This document shows positions 53,235 to 61,194 of a stretch of 64,000 nucleotides of DNA, piece after piece. The stretch is from Acidobacteriota bacterium. GTDB lineage: Bacteria > Acidobacteriota > Vicinamibacteria > Vicinamibacterales > UBA2999. The notes beneath the pieces were generated by a model, which saw only the letters and a program-made list of their open reading frames with translations, searched no databases and was not told the origin of the DNA. Numbering within the stretch: position 1 is the stretch's first letter; each line of letters begins with the position of its first letter. Where the stretch lies: assembly GCA_021730945.1 (NCBI GenBank), contig JAKFYH010000047.1, positions 1 to 64,000 on the forward strand. Reading direction: 5' to 3'. Position numbers and translations under genes: made by a program.

Positions 53235-53955
53235 CGGTCTTCTCCTTGGGCAACAGGGCCTTGATGGTGTTGTAGAGGCGCATCAGGTCGTCGAGCACGG
53301 CGGTGGCCTGCGGCCGCGCGCTGGTGACGGCGGCGCTCAGCTGCTCGAGCGCGTCCAGCATGGCCGGCACGCCGGCAATGGAGCCTTCCTGCGCGGCCTT
53401 GTTGTAGACCTCGTAGGCCGACCAGGCGGCCGCGATCGACCCGTTGAACGCCTTGCAATCGTCTTCCGACCGCAACCTGGCGTCGCAGGCCGCATTGATC
53501 GCATCGTCGGCGCCGGCGATGGTGGCGTGCATGGCCCGCTCGGTCTCGACGAGCACTTTGCCGGTAGACGCGCAACCGGCCGACAGGCCGACGGCCAGCA
53601 GGATCGGCAGCACGTAGAGGTCGCGACTGCCCCGCCGCATCGTGGCGTCCTGGGCGCGGCCCGACTGCTCGAGCGGTTTGACGCCGGCACGCCACCATTC
53701 AACGGCACCGGAGGCCGCGAGCGCCTGGATGATCGCTTGCATCAGCAGCTCACCTCGATCACCGCCAATCAGGTGGAACACGTCGCGCGACAACAGCGTG
53801 AGCACGATCGAGACCAGCACGACGTAGGCCGCGACGGGCAGCTTCTCGAGCAGCGGCACACTAGCCAGCCAGCCCTTGAGGCCGTGCACGATGGTGATGG
53901 TGAGGGCGACGATGCCCGCGATGGTGGTGAGGTCGATCGAGAAACTGGGGTCCAT
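53212..53955 (-). CDS. Holin-like membrane protein fused in frame to a lipoprotein
   Basis: A 247-residue ORF. Residues 8-62 have two membrane spans (I-A-G-I-V-A-L-T-I-T-I-V-H-G-L, A-A-Y-V-V-L-V-S-I-V-L-T-L-L) as in phage holins. From Met106 it reads as a separate lipoprotein: R-R-G signal start, I-L-L-A-V-G-L-S-A-G-C lipobox, then helices. AGGA lies just before the codon of Met106 (53640), so two products are possible: a full-length protein and a shorter lipoprotein that could act like an outer-membrane spanin. Confidence 0.72.
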   Translation of the reverse strand: MDPSFSIDLTTIAGIVALTITIVHGLKGWLASVPLLEKLPVAAYVVLVSIVLTLLSRDVFHLIGGDRGELLMQAIIQALAASGAVEWWRAGVKPLEQSGRAQDATMRRGSRDLYVLPILLAVGLSAGCASTGKVLVETERAMHATIAGADDAINAACDARLRSEDDCKAFNGSIAAAWSAYEVYNKAAQEGSIAGVPAMLDALEQLSAAVTSARPQATAVLDDLMRLYNTIKALLPKEKTDAAHPQS

Positions 53956-53967
53956 GGATTGTTCCTT

Positions 53968-54312
53968 TCAGAGTCGGGTTGGGAGGATCGAGAGATCGAT
54001 CGGCTTGAACCAGCCGTCGATTTGCAGGATGACGGCCGTTCGACCGTGTGGCTTCGCGGTATTCACGCCGACAATCGACGCTGGCAGGCCCTTCGCCATG
54101 TGACCAACGAAATCCGTGGTGCTGACTGCTTGGTCTGTCCACGGCGCCGCGATCAGGTCGAAGTCGCGCTTCAACGAGCCGTGCACGCCCACGGCGTAGC
54201 CAACCTCGCGCGCGAGCTTCCAGATCAGCCGAAGGTCCGGCACGGCGGGGTCTACCCAACCTGGCGCCGGGTTCTCGTGCTGTGGCGGCGCGATGATGTC
54301 CGGCCAGATCAC
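53968..54312 (-). CDS. Phage nucleotidyltransferase-like protein
   Basis: A 114-residue protein with H-G-S-L-K-R-D-F-D-L-I-A-A-P-W near residue 43. The G-S, then D-x-D (Asp, Phe, Asp) pattern is the motif of the Pol beta-like nucleotidyltransferase fold. A C-terminal P-H-G-R-T-A-V-I-L-Q is also seen in related phage proteins I recall. The reaction is unknown. The GTG start shares GTGA with the stop of the 57-residue ORF before it. Confidence 0.62.
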   Translation of the reverse strand: MIWPDIIAPPQHENPAPGWVDPAVPDLRLIWKLAREVGYAVGVHGSLKRDFDLIAAPWTDQAVSTTDFVGHMAKGLPASIVGVNTAKPHGRTAVILQIDGWFKPIDLSILPTRL

Positions 54313-54482
54313 GGCTTGCGCCTCTCGGCGCGGCGCACGAGCGTGGCGGGCTCGACCTTCATCCCGAGTCGCTGGGCGGCAACAGCGGCCTGGCCGCGGC
54401 CGCGGTAGACGTCGGGTGAGTGTCCGCGCGACACCCGCCGCGACTTCGGATGCACGACGACGTAGACGTCTAGCGGCTTCAC
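54309..54482 (-). CDS. 57-residue phage hypothetical protein
   Basis: A 57-residue basic protein that starts V-K-P-L-D-V-Y-V-V-V-H-P-K-S-R-R-V-S-R. Its GTG overlaps the stop of the glycosidase-like gene as GTGA (54479-54482), and its TGA overlaps the next GTG in the same way. These two overlaps support it as a real gene, though it is short and no family is evident. Confidence 0.6.
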   Translation of the reverse strand: MKPLDVYVVVHPKSRRVSRGHSPDVYRGRGQAAVAAQRLGMKVEPATLVRRAERRKP

Positions 54483-55900
54483 GCGAGCCGACCCGTCTCG
54501 ACGTAGCCCCACGCGCAGTCGACGATGCGCCGCACGTCGACGGTCTGCCGCTCCTGCCGCGGCCGCGCCGCCTGCTCCGGCGGCCCGTAGACCACCTCGA
54601 CATACCGCCCGGTGCCAGGGTCGATCGCGAAGTCCGCGCGCCACTGGTCGACGGCGGCATGGATGCGCGTGCCTCGGAAGCGGTCCCCGCCGTGGCCGAG
54701 GATGTCGAAGCGCATCAGGTCCTGCGGGAGCTGGCGCACCGCGGCCGGCGTCTCGCGGAAGCCCGGCATAGCCTCGAGCGGTTCGTCGAAGAGGATGACG
54801 CCGGGCCCGGACATGAACGTCCAGGCCTGGCGCGCTACGGCCGCCATGCAGGCCGCCAGTTGCATCACGCCGGCGTCGAGCTCGCCGTGGCCATCCATCG
54901 CCGAGACGAGCCGGCCGGGGCCGAAGGGTTCGCCCTGCCAGCCGAGGCGACGAACGACCGGCGCTTCCCCGCCGATCGAGTACAGGTGCCGGATCTTGTC
55001 GTGCGCGCGGCCGCCGCGGTAGCCGTGCAGGTAGTAGTGGCCGCACCAGCCAGGCGTGAAGGCGCGCAGCACGTCCCGGTCCTCGGTGCCGGTGTACGCC
55101 GACAGCGAGTAGAGCAACTGCGGGTGACGCGCCCGGACGCGGTTGACCAGCCGCTCGAGCTCGGCCGGCTCGGTGTCGTCGGCGTCGCCGGTGTCCCGGA
55201 CCTCGTTGCAGGCCTCCACGAGCGCGAAGTACTGCGGGCCCACCTGGTCGATGGCCGTGGCCAGCAAGTCGAACAGGGCGTCTTCCTGGCCGTTGCTGAG
55301 GCTGTCCAGGCCGCCGGCCGACAAGTGCCACGTCAGCTTGCGGTCGGCCGCCGCCTGCAGAATGGCGATGAACTGGCCCGGGTGGTCGAGCGGGTTCCAC
55401 CGCGGCGCCGGGCGATGGCCCCAGAACGGATTGCCAGGCGCCGCCGGCAGCACGAACCACGAGCGCAGACCGTGGTAGCCCGCCTCGGCCGCCAGGTCGA
55501 GGACCGGCAGGACGCGGTCCAACCCGAGCACCAGCGCCTGGCCGATCAGGTCGCCGGCATGCAGCAGGACCGGCAGCCGCGGCCCGTTGGCGTCCGCGAA
55601 GCACCGATCCCCGTAGCGCAGTCCGAGCAGCGGATCCGGGTGGACGCCAGGCGCCGGCGGATGCGCAACGCGATCGATGCGCCGGTAGAGTTCCTCTTTG
55701 CAGAGCTGCAGGCGCACGTCGGGCGCCTGGCCGGCGCCCAGGCCGCCGACCCATAGCGACACGAAGCCCTGCGAGCCGTCGATCCACACCGCGGCCGCGC
55801 GAGCGTCGAAGGTTTCACCGAGGAGGCCGGGATAGATCTCGTTGGCCAACCAGTTGCGCACCGTGAGAGTCAGGTCATCAGGCGGATAGTCAATTCCCAT
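54479..55900 (-). CDS. Phage glycosidase-like TIM-barrel protein
   Basis: A 473-residue protein with a middle region typical of TIM-barrel glycosidases: L-T-W-H-L-S-A-G-G, then Y-F-A-L-V-E-A-C-N-E-V-R-D, where the N-E pair looks like the acid/base site of clan GH-A enzymes, followed later by W-C-G-H-Y-Y-L-H-G-Y and G-V-I-L-F-D-E-P-L-E-A-M as a possible nucleophile region. A phage enzyme for host surface sugars is likely, but the family is not sure. It reads leftward from the phage block. Confidence 0.62.
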   Translation of the reverse strand: MGIDYPPDDLTLTVRNWLANEIYPGLLGETFDARAAAVWIDGSQGFVSLWVGGLGAGQAPDVRLQLCKEELYRRIDRVAHPPAPGVHPDPLLGLRYGDRCFADANGPRLPVLLHAGDLIGQALVLGLDRVLPVLDLAAEAGYHGLRSWFVLPAAPGNPFWGHRPAPRWNPLDHPGQFIAILQAAADRKLTWHLSAGGLDSLSNGQEDALFDLLATAIDQVGPQYFALVEACNEVRDTGDADDTEPAELERLVNRVRARHPQLLYSLSAYTGTEDRDVLRAFTPGWCGHYYLHGYRGGRAHDKIRHLYSIGGEAPVVRRLGWQGEPFGPGRLVSAMDGHGELDAGVMQLAACMAAVARQAWTFMSGPGVILFDEPLEAMPGFRETPAAVRQLPQDLMRFDILGHGGDRFRGTRIHAAVDQWRADFAIDPGTGRYVEVVYGPPEQAARPRQERQTVDVRRIVDCAWGYVETGRLA

Positions 55901-55929
55901 TGGTCGTTTCGTCCCTTCCGAGAAAAAGC

Positions 55930-56007
55930 GAAGCGATCAAACGCAAAACGGCCCGCAGGGCGCGCATGGTGCGCGAACCTACGGGCCGCTTCTTGCCCGA
56001 TCGCTTC
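55930..56007. repeat. Nested imperfect inverted repeat between phage genes
   Basis: Three nested arms: GAAGCGATC / GATCGCTTC (55930-55938, 55999-56007), CGGCCCG / CGGGCCG (55949-55955, 55982-55988) and an inner CGCGC / GCGCG. It lies between the DUF5675 and glycosidase-like genes, the largest gap in this block (196 bases). It could be a terminator, a recombination site or an RNA structure. Confidence 0.7.
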
Positions 56008-56096
56008 TTGTTGGTCCCGGCCGGTGAAGCCCACCGTGCGTCACCGCCGTTGGGGTGGCCACCCCTCAGGCGATCAGCCGAGACAACCCTTGCGTG

Positions 56097-56543
56097 TTAC
56101 TCGCTATGATCTCCTGCCGCGTAGGCGGGCGGATTCTCAATGTCGATCCAGATCTCGCCAGTGGTCGCCGTTAGACGCTCCATCAGCCGCTGCAGCGCCA
56201 TCTGCGACCGTCCAATCGTCGCAGCGCCGCGGTCGAGGCCAACGAGGAGGCAGCCCTCCGTGTCGACCGATTTGTTGCCGGCGTGAATCAGGACCCACTC
56301 GAATCCAGGCACGTCCTGGAGCCACGGCAGCATCCGACCGAAGCGCGGCGACTGACGCAGCGCAACGCGGTAGCGGCCGGCGGGAATGGCCGTCTGGCCC
56401 TTCACCTTCCAGGTGCCCACGGGCTGGTCGAGCTGCTCGCGGACCTCGTCTTCGAGCGTGTCGCACAGCCGCACGCCGTCGATGTAGAGACTGCCTAGCG
56501 TGGCCCCGCCTCGCGAGGGTTCGCGGATGACGCGGAGATTCAT
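56097..56543 (-). CDS. DUF5675-family phage protein
   Basis: A 148-residue protein that matches the DUF5675 layout: L-C-D-T-L-E-D-E-V-R, T-A-I-P-A-G-R-Y-R-V, S-P-R-F-G-R-M-L-P-W-L, W-V-L-I-H-A-G-N and D-T-E-G-C-L-L-V-G. The H-A-G-N ... D-T-E-G-C pair is like the L,D-transpeptidase/peptidase core, so a cell-wall enzyme is possible. The ATG shares ATGA with the PAS gene stop. Confidence 0.88.
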   Translation of the reverse strand: MNLRVIREPSRGGATLGSLYIDGVRLCDTLEDEVREQLDQPVGTWKVKGQTAIPAGRYRVALRQSPRFGRMLPWLQDVPGFEWVLIHAGNKSVDTEGCLLVGLDRGAATIGRSQMALQRLMERLTATTGEIWIDIENPPAYAAGDHSE

Positions 56544-57145
56544 GCCGCCTCCGGTGTTTCGAATGTGCCCTGCCACTCGAGCACGCGGGCGCCGGCCTTC
56601 ACCGGCACGGCGTCGACGCAAACCGACAGCTCATCTCCGGAGGCCTTCACCAGCACGCATTCGCGTCGTAGCATGCGCCCGTCTCGGATCGTGTGATTCC
56701 AGGCCACCATGAAGGCCTCCACGTGATCTTGGTGAATCAGGTTCACCCACCCCATTCCCAGTAGGTCGCGCGCGGGGTAACCGGTCAGCATCTCGAAGGC
56801 CCGATTCACAGACACGAACCGCCCGGTTGCGTCGGCCTGGAACGCCGGCCGCGCCATGCTGTCGAAGATCGCCGCCTGCCTGGCCGCGATCACGGTGACC
56901 TGGTCCTTCATACTGCCGCCGCCGTTCGGTCCAAGCTCGGCCTCGACGCGGCGCTTGATCTGCGTGACTTCGCCCTCCATGCGGTCGACGGTCGCCACCA
57001 TCCGATGGACACCACGAAAGTGATCGACGATTGGCGCGGTGGCCCAGCGCCAGAGGCGCAGAAGCGCAGGACGCACCAACGCGTAGACGATCCCAGACGG
57101 TGCAACGATTGCGGCCAGCCAGGCCCACTCCTGGAGCGTCAACAT
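56540..57145 (-). CDS. Phage-encoded membrane PAS-domain protein
   Basis: A 201-residue protein. One membrane span at about residues 8-28 (W-A-W-L-A-A-I-V-A-P-S-G-I-V-Y-A-L-V) is followed by a coiled coil (V-D-R-M-E-G-E-V-T-Q-I-K-R-R-V at about 53-67) and a PAS domain (about 88-195: A-T-G-R-F-V-S-V-N-R-A-F-E-M-L-T-G-Y, with W-V-N-L-I-H-Q-D-H after it). It has no kinase or output domain. It lies between tail-fibre and cell-wall genes in a chain of ATGA overlaps, the place where phages keep lysis genes. A sensing role in lysis is an idea, not shown. Confidence 0.82.
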   Translation of the reverse strand: MLTLQEWAWLAAIVAPSGIVYALVRPALLRLWRWATAPIVDHFRGVHRMVATVDRMEGEVTQIKRRVEAELGPNGGGSMKDQVTVIAARQAAIFDSMARPAFQADATGRFVSVNRAFEMLTGYPARDLLGMGWVNLIHQDHVEAFMVAWNHTIRDGRMLRRECVLVKASGDELSVCVDAVPVKAGARVLEWQGTFETPEAA

Positions 57146-57149
57146 TGCC

Positions 57150-57548
57150 CTAGACCTCCGCCGTCAGCCTCTGCAACAACAGAGTCTTCGCCGTCGTCTT
57201 CACGTTCTGAACCGAACGCTCCTGCGCTGCCTCGTCCCACCGCCCAGCCTGAATCGCGCCGACGACGGTCGGAAGGTGCGTGAATGCGGCTCGAATGATG
57301 ACGTCTCCTGTGGCCAGCGCCTCCTCGAGCTTGGCGTTCAGCATCGCGGCCTGCGCAGCCGCGCGCTCATCAGCCGTCCGTGCACGCCGTTTCGTGGGGC
57401 TGCCAGCATCGAACATCTCGAGCTCGCGGTCGGGCATCCGCTCGTCCGGTAGGGTCACGACACCCTGGGTCAATGGATCAAACGTGGGCTCATAGAAGCC
57501 ACCGTAGAGGAACATGCCGTCAGCCAGGCGATAGACCCAGTTATTCAT
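57150..57548 (-). CDS. Phage tail-associated hypothetical protein
   Basis: A 132-residue protein: M-N-N-W-V-Y-R-L-A-D-G-M-F-L-Y-G-G near the start, then a charged middle (P-T-K-R-R-A-R-T-A-D-E-R), and helices. The start shares ATGA with the tail-fibre stop. Could be a fibre chaperone or assembly protein by position. No named family is seen. Confidence 0.65.
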   Translation of the reverse strand: MNNWVYRLADGMFLYGGFYEPTFDPLTQGVVTLPDERMPDRELEMFDAGSPTKRRARTADERAAAQAAMLNAKLEEALATGDVIIRAAFTHLPTVVGAIQAGRWDEAAQERSVQNVKTTAKTLLLQRLTAEV

Positions 57549-58996
57549 CGCAACCACTCAAACGCATCGAGGTAGAAGGTGGCCGTGCCGCTGGGATAGC
57601 AGCTCGGATATACGCCCTGCCAGTCCACGAGGCACGACGCCACGAAGTTCTCGTTCGCGACGCGGGCGGTGAAGCCGCCGACACCAGCCAGGCGCGCCGA
57701 GGGATTCAAGTAGGACCCTTCCGGCGCGCCCGCAATCATGGCCTGCGACCCCAACGTGTCGCAGTTGATGAAGGTCGACAGCAGGCACGGAACAGGTGGC
57801 ACAAATGCCGCGACGTGATTGACCGACTGGTACGCCGACGCGATTGCCCCGACGGTCACACTCTCGATGGGCTGATTCCAACGCTCGTGCTGCACGAACT
57901 TTCGCAACACGTTGGAGCCGGTGTTATAGACGTAGCCAACCTTACAGGACTGCGTCCAGCCCGACGGGAGCGTCAACGCTGCGCTATTTCTTGTGACGTA
58001 GGTCTTGAACGCGAAATCATGGGTGGCGGTGAGCGTCCAGGTGGTCGGGTTGTACGTGGCGTACGAGCCGCCGGCGTAGCTACTGGCCCCACCCTTCGCG
58101 GACCAGACGAAGTTGTTCGAGGCGTGGACCGTGTAGTCGCCCTGCATGACGATCCAGTACTGCGTGCCCGCGGTCAGCGACACGGGCGTCCGGAACGGGA
58201 ATCGAATATTGCCGAGCCCAGAGCTCATGTCGGTCACGACGAGCTTGTCTGACGTTGCCAGGGGTGTGCCACTGGGGACTCCAGCCGCGTCAGCCTCGAT
58301 GGTCAGCCAGATATTGCCGGACGGCGTGCCGGTGCGATAACCGAGGATGTCGATCATCTCGCACAGGCCGGTGGTGCCGGGCTGAAAGCCCTGCGCGAGC
58401 TTGGTGGTCGCCGTGCTCGAGCGCAGCTGCGCATAGGTATCCTGGGTCGTCTGCGACTGGTCGAGCGTCCAGTCTTTCTCACGATGCAGCAGCAACCGCA
58501 GGTCACTGGCGAGCTGCGTCGAGGCCTTGCCGATCAGGTAGATGCTATACCACGTGCTCGCGGTGCGGCTCCCCGTATCGAGGCCGGCTGCGCCACTCGC
58601 GGTGATGTCAGCCTCGAGTGGAAACGTCAAGCCGCTATAGCGCACGCCGTCATCCATGACGACTTCTTCCAAACCGACGAGGGCCACTTTGTTGGCCGCC
58701 GCGTCTCCGTCTTGGTGGGTGCGCAAGTGGAGGCCGCGAAAGGACTGCGGCCCGGCGACCGACACCATTTCCCACCCGCTGCCATCGGCCTTAAAGTGCG
58801 GCACCTTTCCTGCCACGGCCGCCACGCGCGTCAACTGACTGGCGCTCGCGGCCGGTATGAAGTCGTGAGCCGTCTGGCTTGGGATCGCAATGCCACCGTC
58901 CCGCACGACGAGGATGTTGTCGAACGCGCGGTCGAAGTGATCTTTCTTGGTCGACAACCCCACGCTCACGGGATTGGTCGCATTAAAGGTCGGCAT
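57545..58996 (-). CDS. Phage tail-fibre / receptor-binding protein
   Basis: A 483-residue, low-Lys protein of beta structure. Residues about 200-310 resemble a lectin-like anchor module (M-I-D-I-L-G-Y-R-T-G-T-P-S-G-N-I-W-L-T-I, V-P-S-G-T-P-L-A-T-S, L-T-A-G-T-Q-Y-W-I-V-M) common in secreted and phage surface proteins. The start P-T-F-N-A-T-N-P-V and end T-A-T-F-Y-L-D-A-F-E-W are fibre-like. Likely determines host binding. It overlaps the small zinc protein gene before it by 14 bases. Confidence 0.75.
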   Translation of the reverse strand: MPTFNATNPVSVGLSTKKDHFDRAFDNILVVRDGGIAIPSQTAHDFIPAASASQLTRVAAVAGKVPHFKADGSGWEMVSVAGPQSFRGLHLRTHQDGDAAANKVALVGLEEVVMDDGVRYSGLTFPLEADITASGAAGLDTGSRTASTWYSIYLIGKASTQLASDLRLLLHREKDWTLDQSQTTQDTYAQLRSSTATTKLAQGFQPGTTGLCEMIDILGYRTGTPSGNIWLTIEADAAGVPSGTPLATSDKLVVTDMSSGLGNIRFPFRTPVSLTAGTQYWIVMQGDYTVHASNNFVWSAKGGASSYAGGSYATYNPTTWTLTATHDFAFKTYVTRNSAALTLPSGWTQSCKVGYVYNTGSNVLRKFVQHERWNQPIESVTVGAIASAYQSVNHVAAFVPPVPCLLSTFINCDTLGSQAMIAGAPEGSYLNPSARLAGVGGFTARVANENFVASCLVDWQGVYPSCYPSGTATFYLDAFEWLR

Positions 58997-59216
58997 CTGA
59001 CTGCGACTCCTTCCTGAAGTCGGCCGCGTACGCCGGATGCTGCGTCACGCGCGGGTCGGCTAGCCACGTCGCCAGGCACAGCAACGAACAGAAATCCAGT
59101 GCACCCGTTGTCATCACCTCGCTCTGCTGCTCCATGACCCACCATGTCTTGGGCCGGCCTTCGCTGGGCCGCTCCTTGCCGCAGGCATCACAAACGACCG
59201 TTACTGCTCGAGCCAT
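58983..59216 (-). CDS. Small phage zinc-ribbon protein
   Basis: A 77-residue protein with V-C-D-A-C-G-K-E-R-P near the start and F-C-S-L-L-C-L-A-T-W-L in the second half: two Cys pairs that likely bind zinc. The ATG at 59216 sits 7 bases past the hub gene stop. Its role is unknown; small zinc proteins are common between phage structural genes. Confidence 0.7.
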   Translation of the reverse strand: MARAVTVVCDACGKERPSEGRPKTWWVMEQQSEVMTTGALDFCSLLCLATWLADPRVTQHPAYAADFRKESQSDADL

Positions 59217-59223
59217 GAATCCC

Positions 59224-61194
59224 TCACCACCACAACGACACGCCACCCGAGGCCGGATCGCCTGAATCGGCCAGGCCGGAGCTGTCCGTCCAAAAGCCAG
59301 AGGCCAAGCGCTGCGCGGCGGTCGACGTCGACCAATCAGGCGCACTGCTATCCATCCAGCGACCAATGCGGCCGCCCAGGCCGCGTAGGTTCCCCATCCG
59401 CCCCACAACGTTCAGCCGTGGGCCCAATGTCAGCTCGCTCGAGAGAATCTCAAACGGTTGCCCATCGTAGGCACCACTCACCGTCGGCGCCGGTGTGTAG
59501 CTGATGAACGCCTTCTCACCGGCCACCAGCGCCGCCAGCTTCGCCCCGCGTTCGGTAAAGTCCGCTTCAACGGTCACCGAGCCAGCTAGTAGGGCGTAGC
59601 GCTGCGCAATCGTCTGTGCGTTGGCGGCGGTCGTTAGGCATGTGAAGATGTCGAGCGTGTCGCGCGAGCCCGTGCGGTAGTGCGTGGCGGCATCGGTGAC
59701 CTCAACGACGGCCCATTCCTTGCGCACGTGGTCAAAGCCGTAGTGCACGCGCACGGCGGTGTAGATGGTCTTCAGCTTCGGCGCTGGCCGGAACGCCGCG
59801 AAGTCGGCCTGCCGAAGGGTAGTGGTAATGGCGTCGACGTCCGGATTCCAGATCCGCACCGTCCACGCGCCGTCGACAGTCTGCTGAGCAGTGCCCATCA
59901 CCGACCGCCCAAGCGAGCCCAGCCCCCCCTCGCCCGTGGCGAGAATCGACGCCAGGGCGCGCGGCTGCTTCACCCAGAGCGCCAAGACCGCGTCGGCCTC
60001 GGCATCAGCCGCGGTGAAGGCCGGGGCATCAAGATCGCCAGCCGCGACATCGAGGAACGTCTGCAGCAAGTCCTGGACGATGTCGGCGTAGGTCTCGATG
60101 GCGCTGCCTAGTCCGTCCGGCTTACCGGTGACGTCGACCGCCAGTGTGTAGTCGGCATGCGGGTAGGTCGCAGATACGATGGTCACCGTGCAGGCCGTCA
60201 GGTCTTTGGTGTAGTGCGTGGTCTCAGTGAGCGCCGTCCAGACGCCGGTGTTCTTGCGCACGGCCCACACGGCGTGGATGGCGAACAGGGTCTGGTACGC
60301 CGCGTCGGCGACGGTGTAGACACCGTAGCTCGTGGTGTCGGTCAGGTCGGGGGGGATGATGGCGCGGCCGTAGCCGATCCACTTGCGCGTGCCTCGCACA
60401 CCGTCGCCCAGGTTCGGGTAGGCATCATCGAAGAACGGCGTCACCGGCAGCTCGATGTTGGTGAAGCGCTGGCGCGGCTGCAGCGCGAAGGCGCACACGT
60501 CCTCGGCCGGCGCGACGTCCTCGATCACCATCGTGGCGACGGTCGCATACTGCGCGCGGGTCAGCGTCAGGCCGTTATAGCTGCCACCCACCGCGAACCG
60601 GATCGTCTTGTTCTTCCAGTTCCAGGGGCCATCGGCCGCTACCAGCCGCGACCACACCTGGTGGCCATTGACGAACGACACGCTGCCGCCAGGAATATAG
60701 GTCGAGCCCGACAGCAGGTCCTCGACCTCGCGGCGGATCGTTGGGAGCGCGTCGGTCAGCCACGGGTGATAGAACACGGCCGTTGCCGGCGTGCCCGGGC
60801 TCGTCTCGAGGACGATCGGCGCGTTGGCCAGGTGCAGCCGCACGGTAGCCTGGACCAGGGTGAAGCTGTCCGGGTTACTGCCGGTGGTGGTGTGGACGTA
60901 GAGGATTTCGTTCGCCTCATCCCACCAATAGCTGCCGGCGTTGGCGTCGACCGCGGCCAGCGAGGCCTCCGCATCGAGCGTGATGTCGTTCTGCTGGGCG
61001 CCGATCACCGGGCAGTACAGTCCACCCGTGAGCAGCGCCGTCTGCGTGTGCCGTGGGAAGGCGATCTCGTAGGTGTTCGGCGCGCCACCGCCGACGGCCG
61101 TGAACCCCATCAGGCTGACCGACGGCTCGACCTCGCACAGCACGACCTCCGTGCGCACGGTCGCGTCGAGCCAGGCCGCGAAGGTGGCCGCCAT
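59224..61194 (-). CDS. Phage tail hub / baseplate-like protein
   Basis: A 656-residue protein of tail type. The N-terminal 130 residues are beta-rich; the middle has P-F-F-D-D-A-Y-P-N-L and W-I-G-Y-G-R-A; residues 500-620 resemble hub proteins (Y-T-A-V-R-V-H-Y-G-F-D, L-L-A-G-S-V-T-V-E-A-D-F). A Ser/Ala-rich tail ends S-L-W-W. The start shares one base with the stop of the gene before it (TAATG-like join at 61194). Placement after the tape measure and distal-tail genes fits a siphophage tail tip. Confidence 0.75.
   Translation of the reverse strand: MAATFAAWLDATVRTEVVLCEVEPSVSLMGFTAVGGGAPNTYEIAFPRHTQTALLTGGLYCPVIGAQQNDITLDAEASLAAVDANAGSYWWDEANEILYVHTTTGSNPDSFTLVQATVRLHLANAPIVLETSPGTPATAVFYHPWLTDALPTIRREVEDLLSGSTYIPGGSVSFVNGHQVWSRLVAADGPWNWKNKTIRFAVGGSYNGLTLTRAQYATVATMVIEDVAPAEDVCAFALQPRQRFTNIELPVTPFFDDAYPNLGDGVRGTRKWIGYGRAIIPPDLTDTTSYGVYTVADAAYQTLFAIHAVWAVRKNTGVWTALTETTHYTKDLTACTVTIVSATYPHADYTLAVDVTGKPDGLGSAIETYADIVQDLLQTFLDVAAGDLDAPAFTAADAEADAVLALWVKQPRALASILATGEGGLGSLGRSVMGTAQQTVDGAWTVRIWNPDVDAITTTLRQADFAAFRPAPKLKTIYTAVRVHYGFDHVRKEWAVVEVTDAATHYRTGSRDTLDIFTCLTTAANAQTIAQRYALLAGSVTVEADFTERGAKLAALVAGEKAFISYTPAPTVSGAYDGQPFEILSSELTLGPRLNVVGRMGNLRGLGGRIGRWMDSSAPDWSTSTAAQRLASGFWTDSSGLADSGDPASGGVSLWW

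Noticed and set aside
53171-53698. Second frame ORF inside the holin-lipoprotein region
   Set aside because: Arg-rich shadow frame; the other frame has membrane spans and a lipobox.
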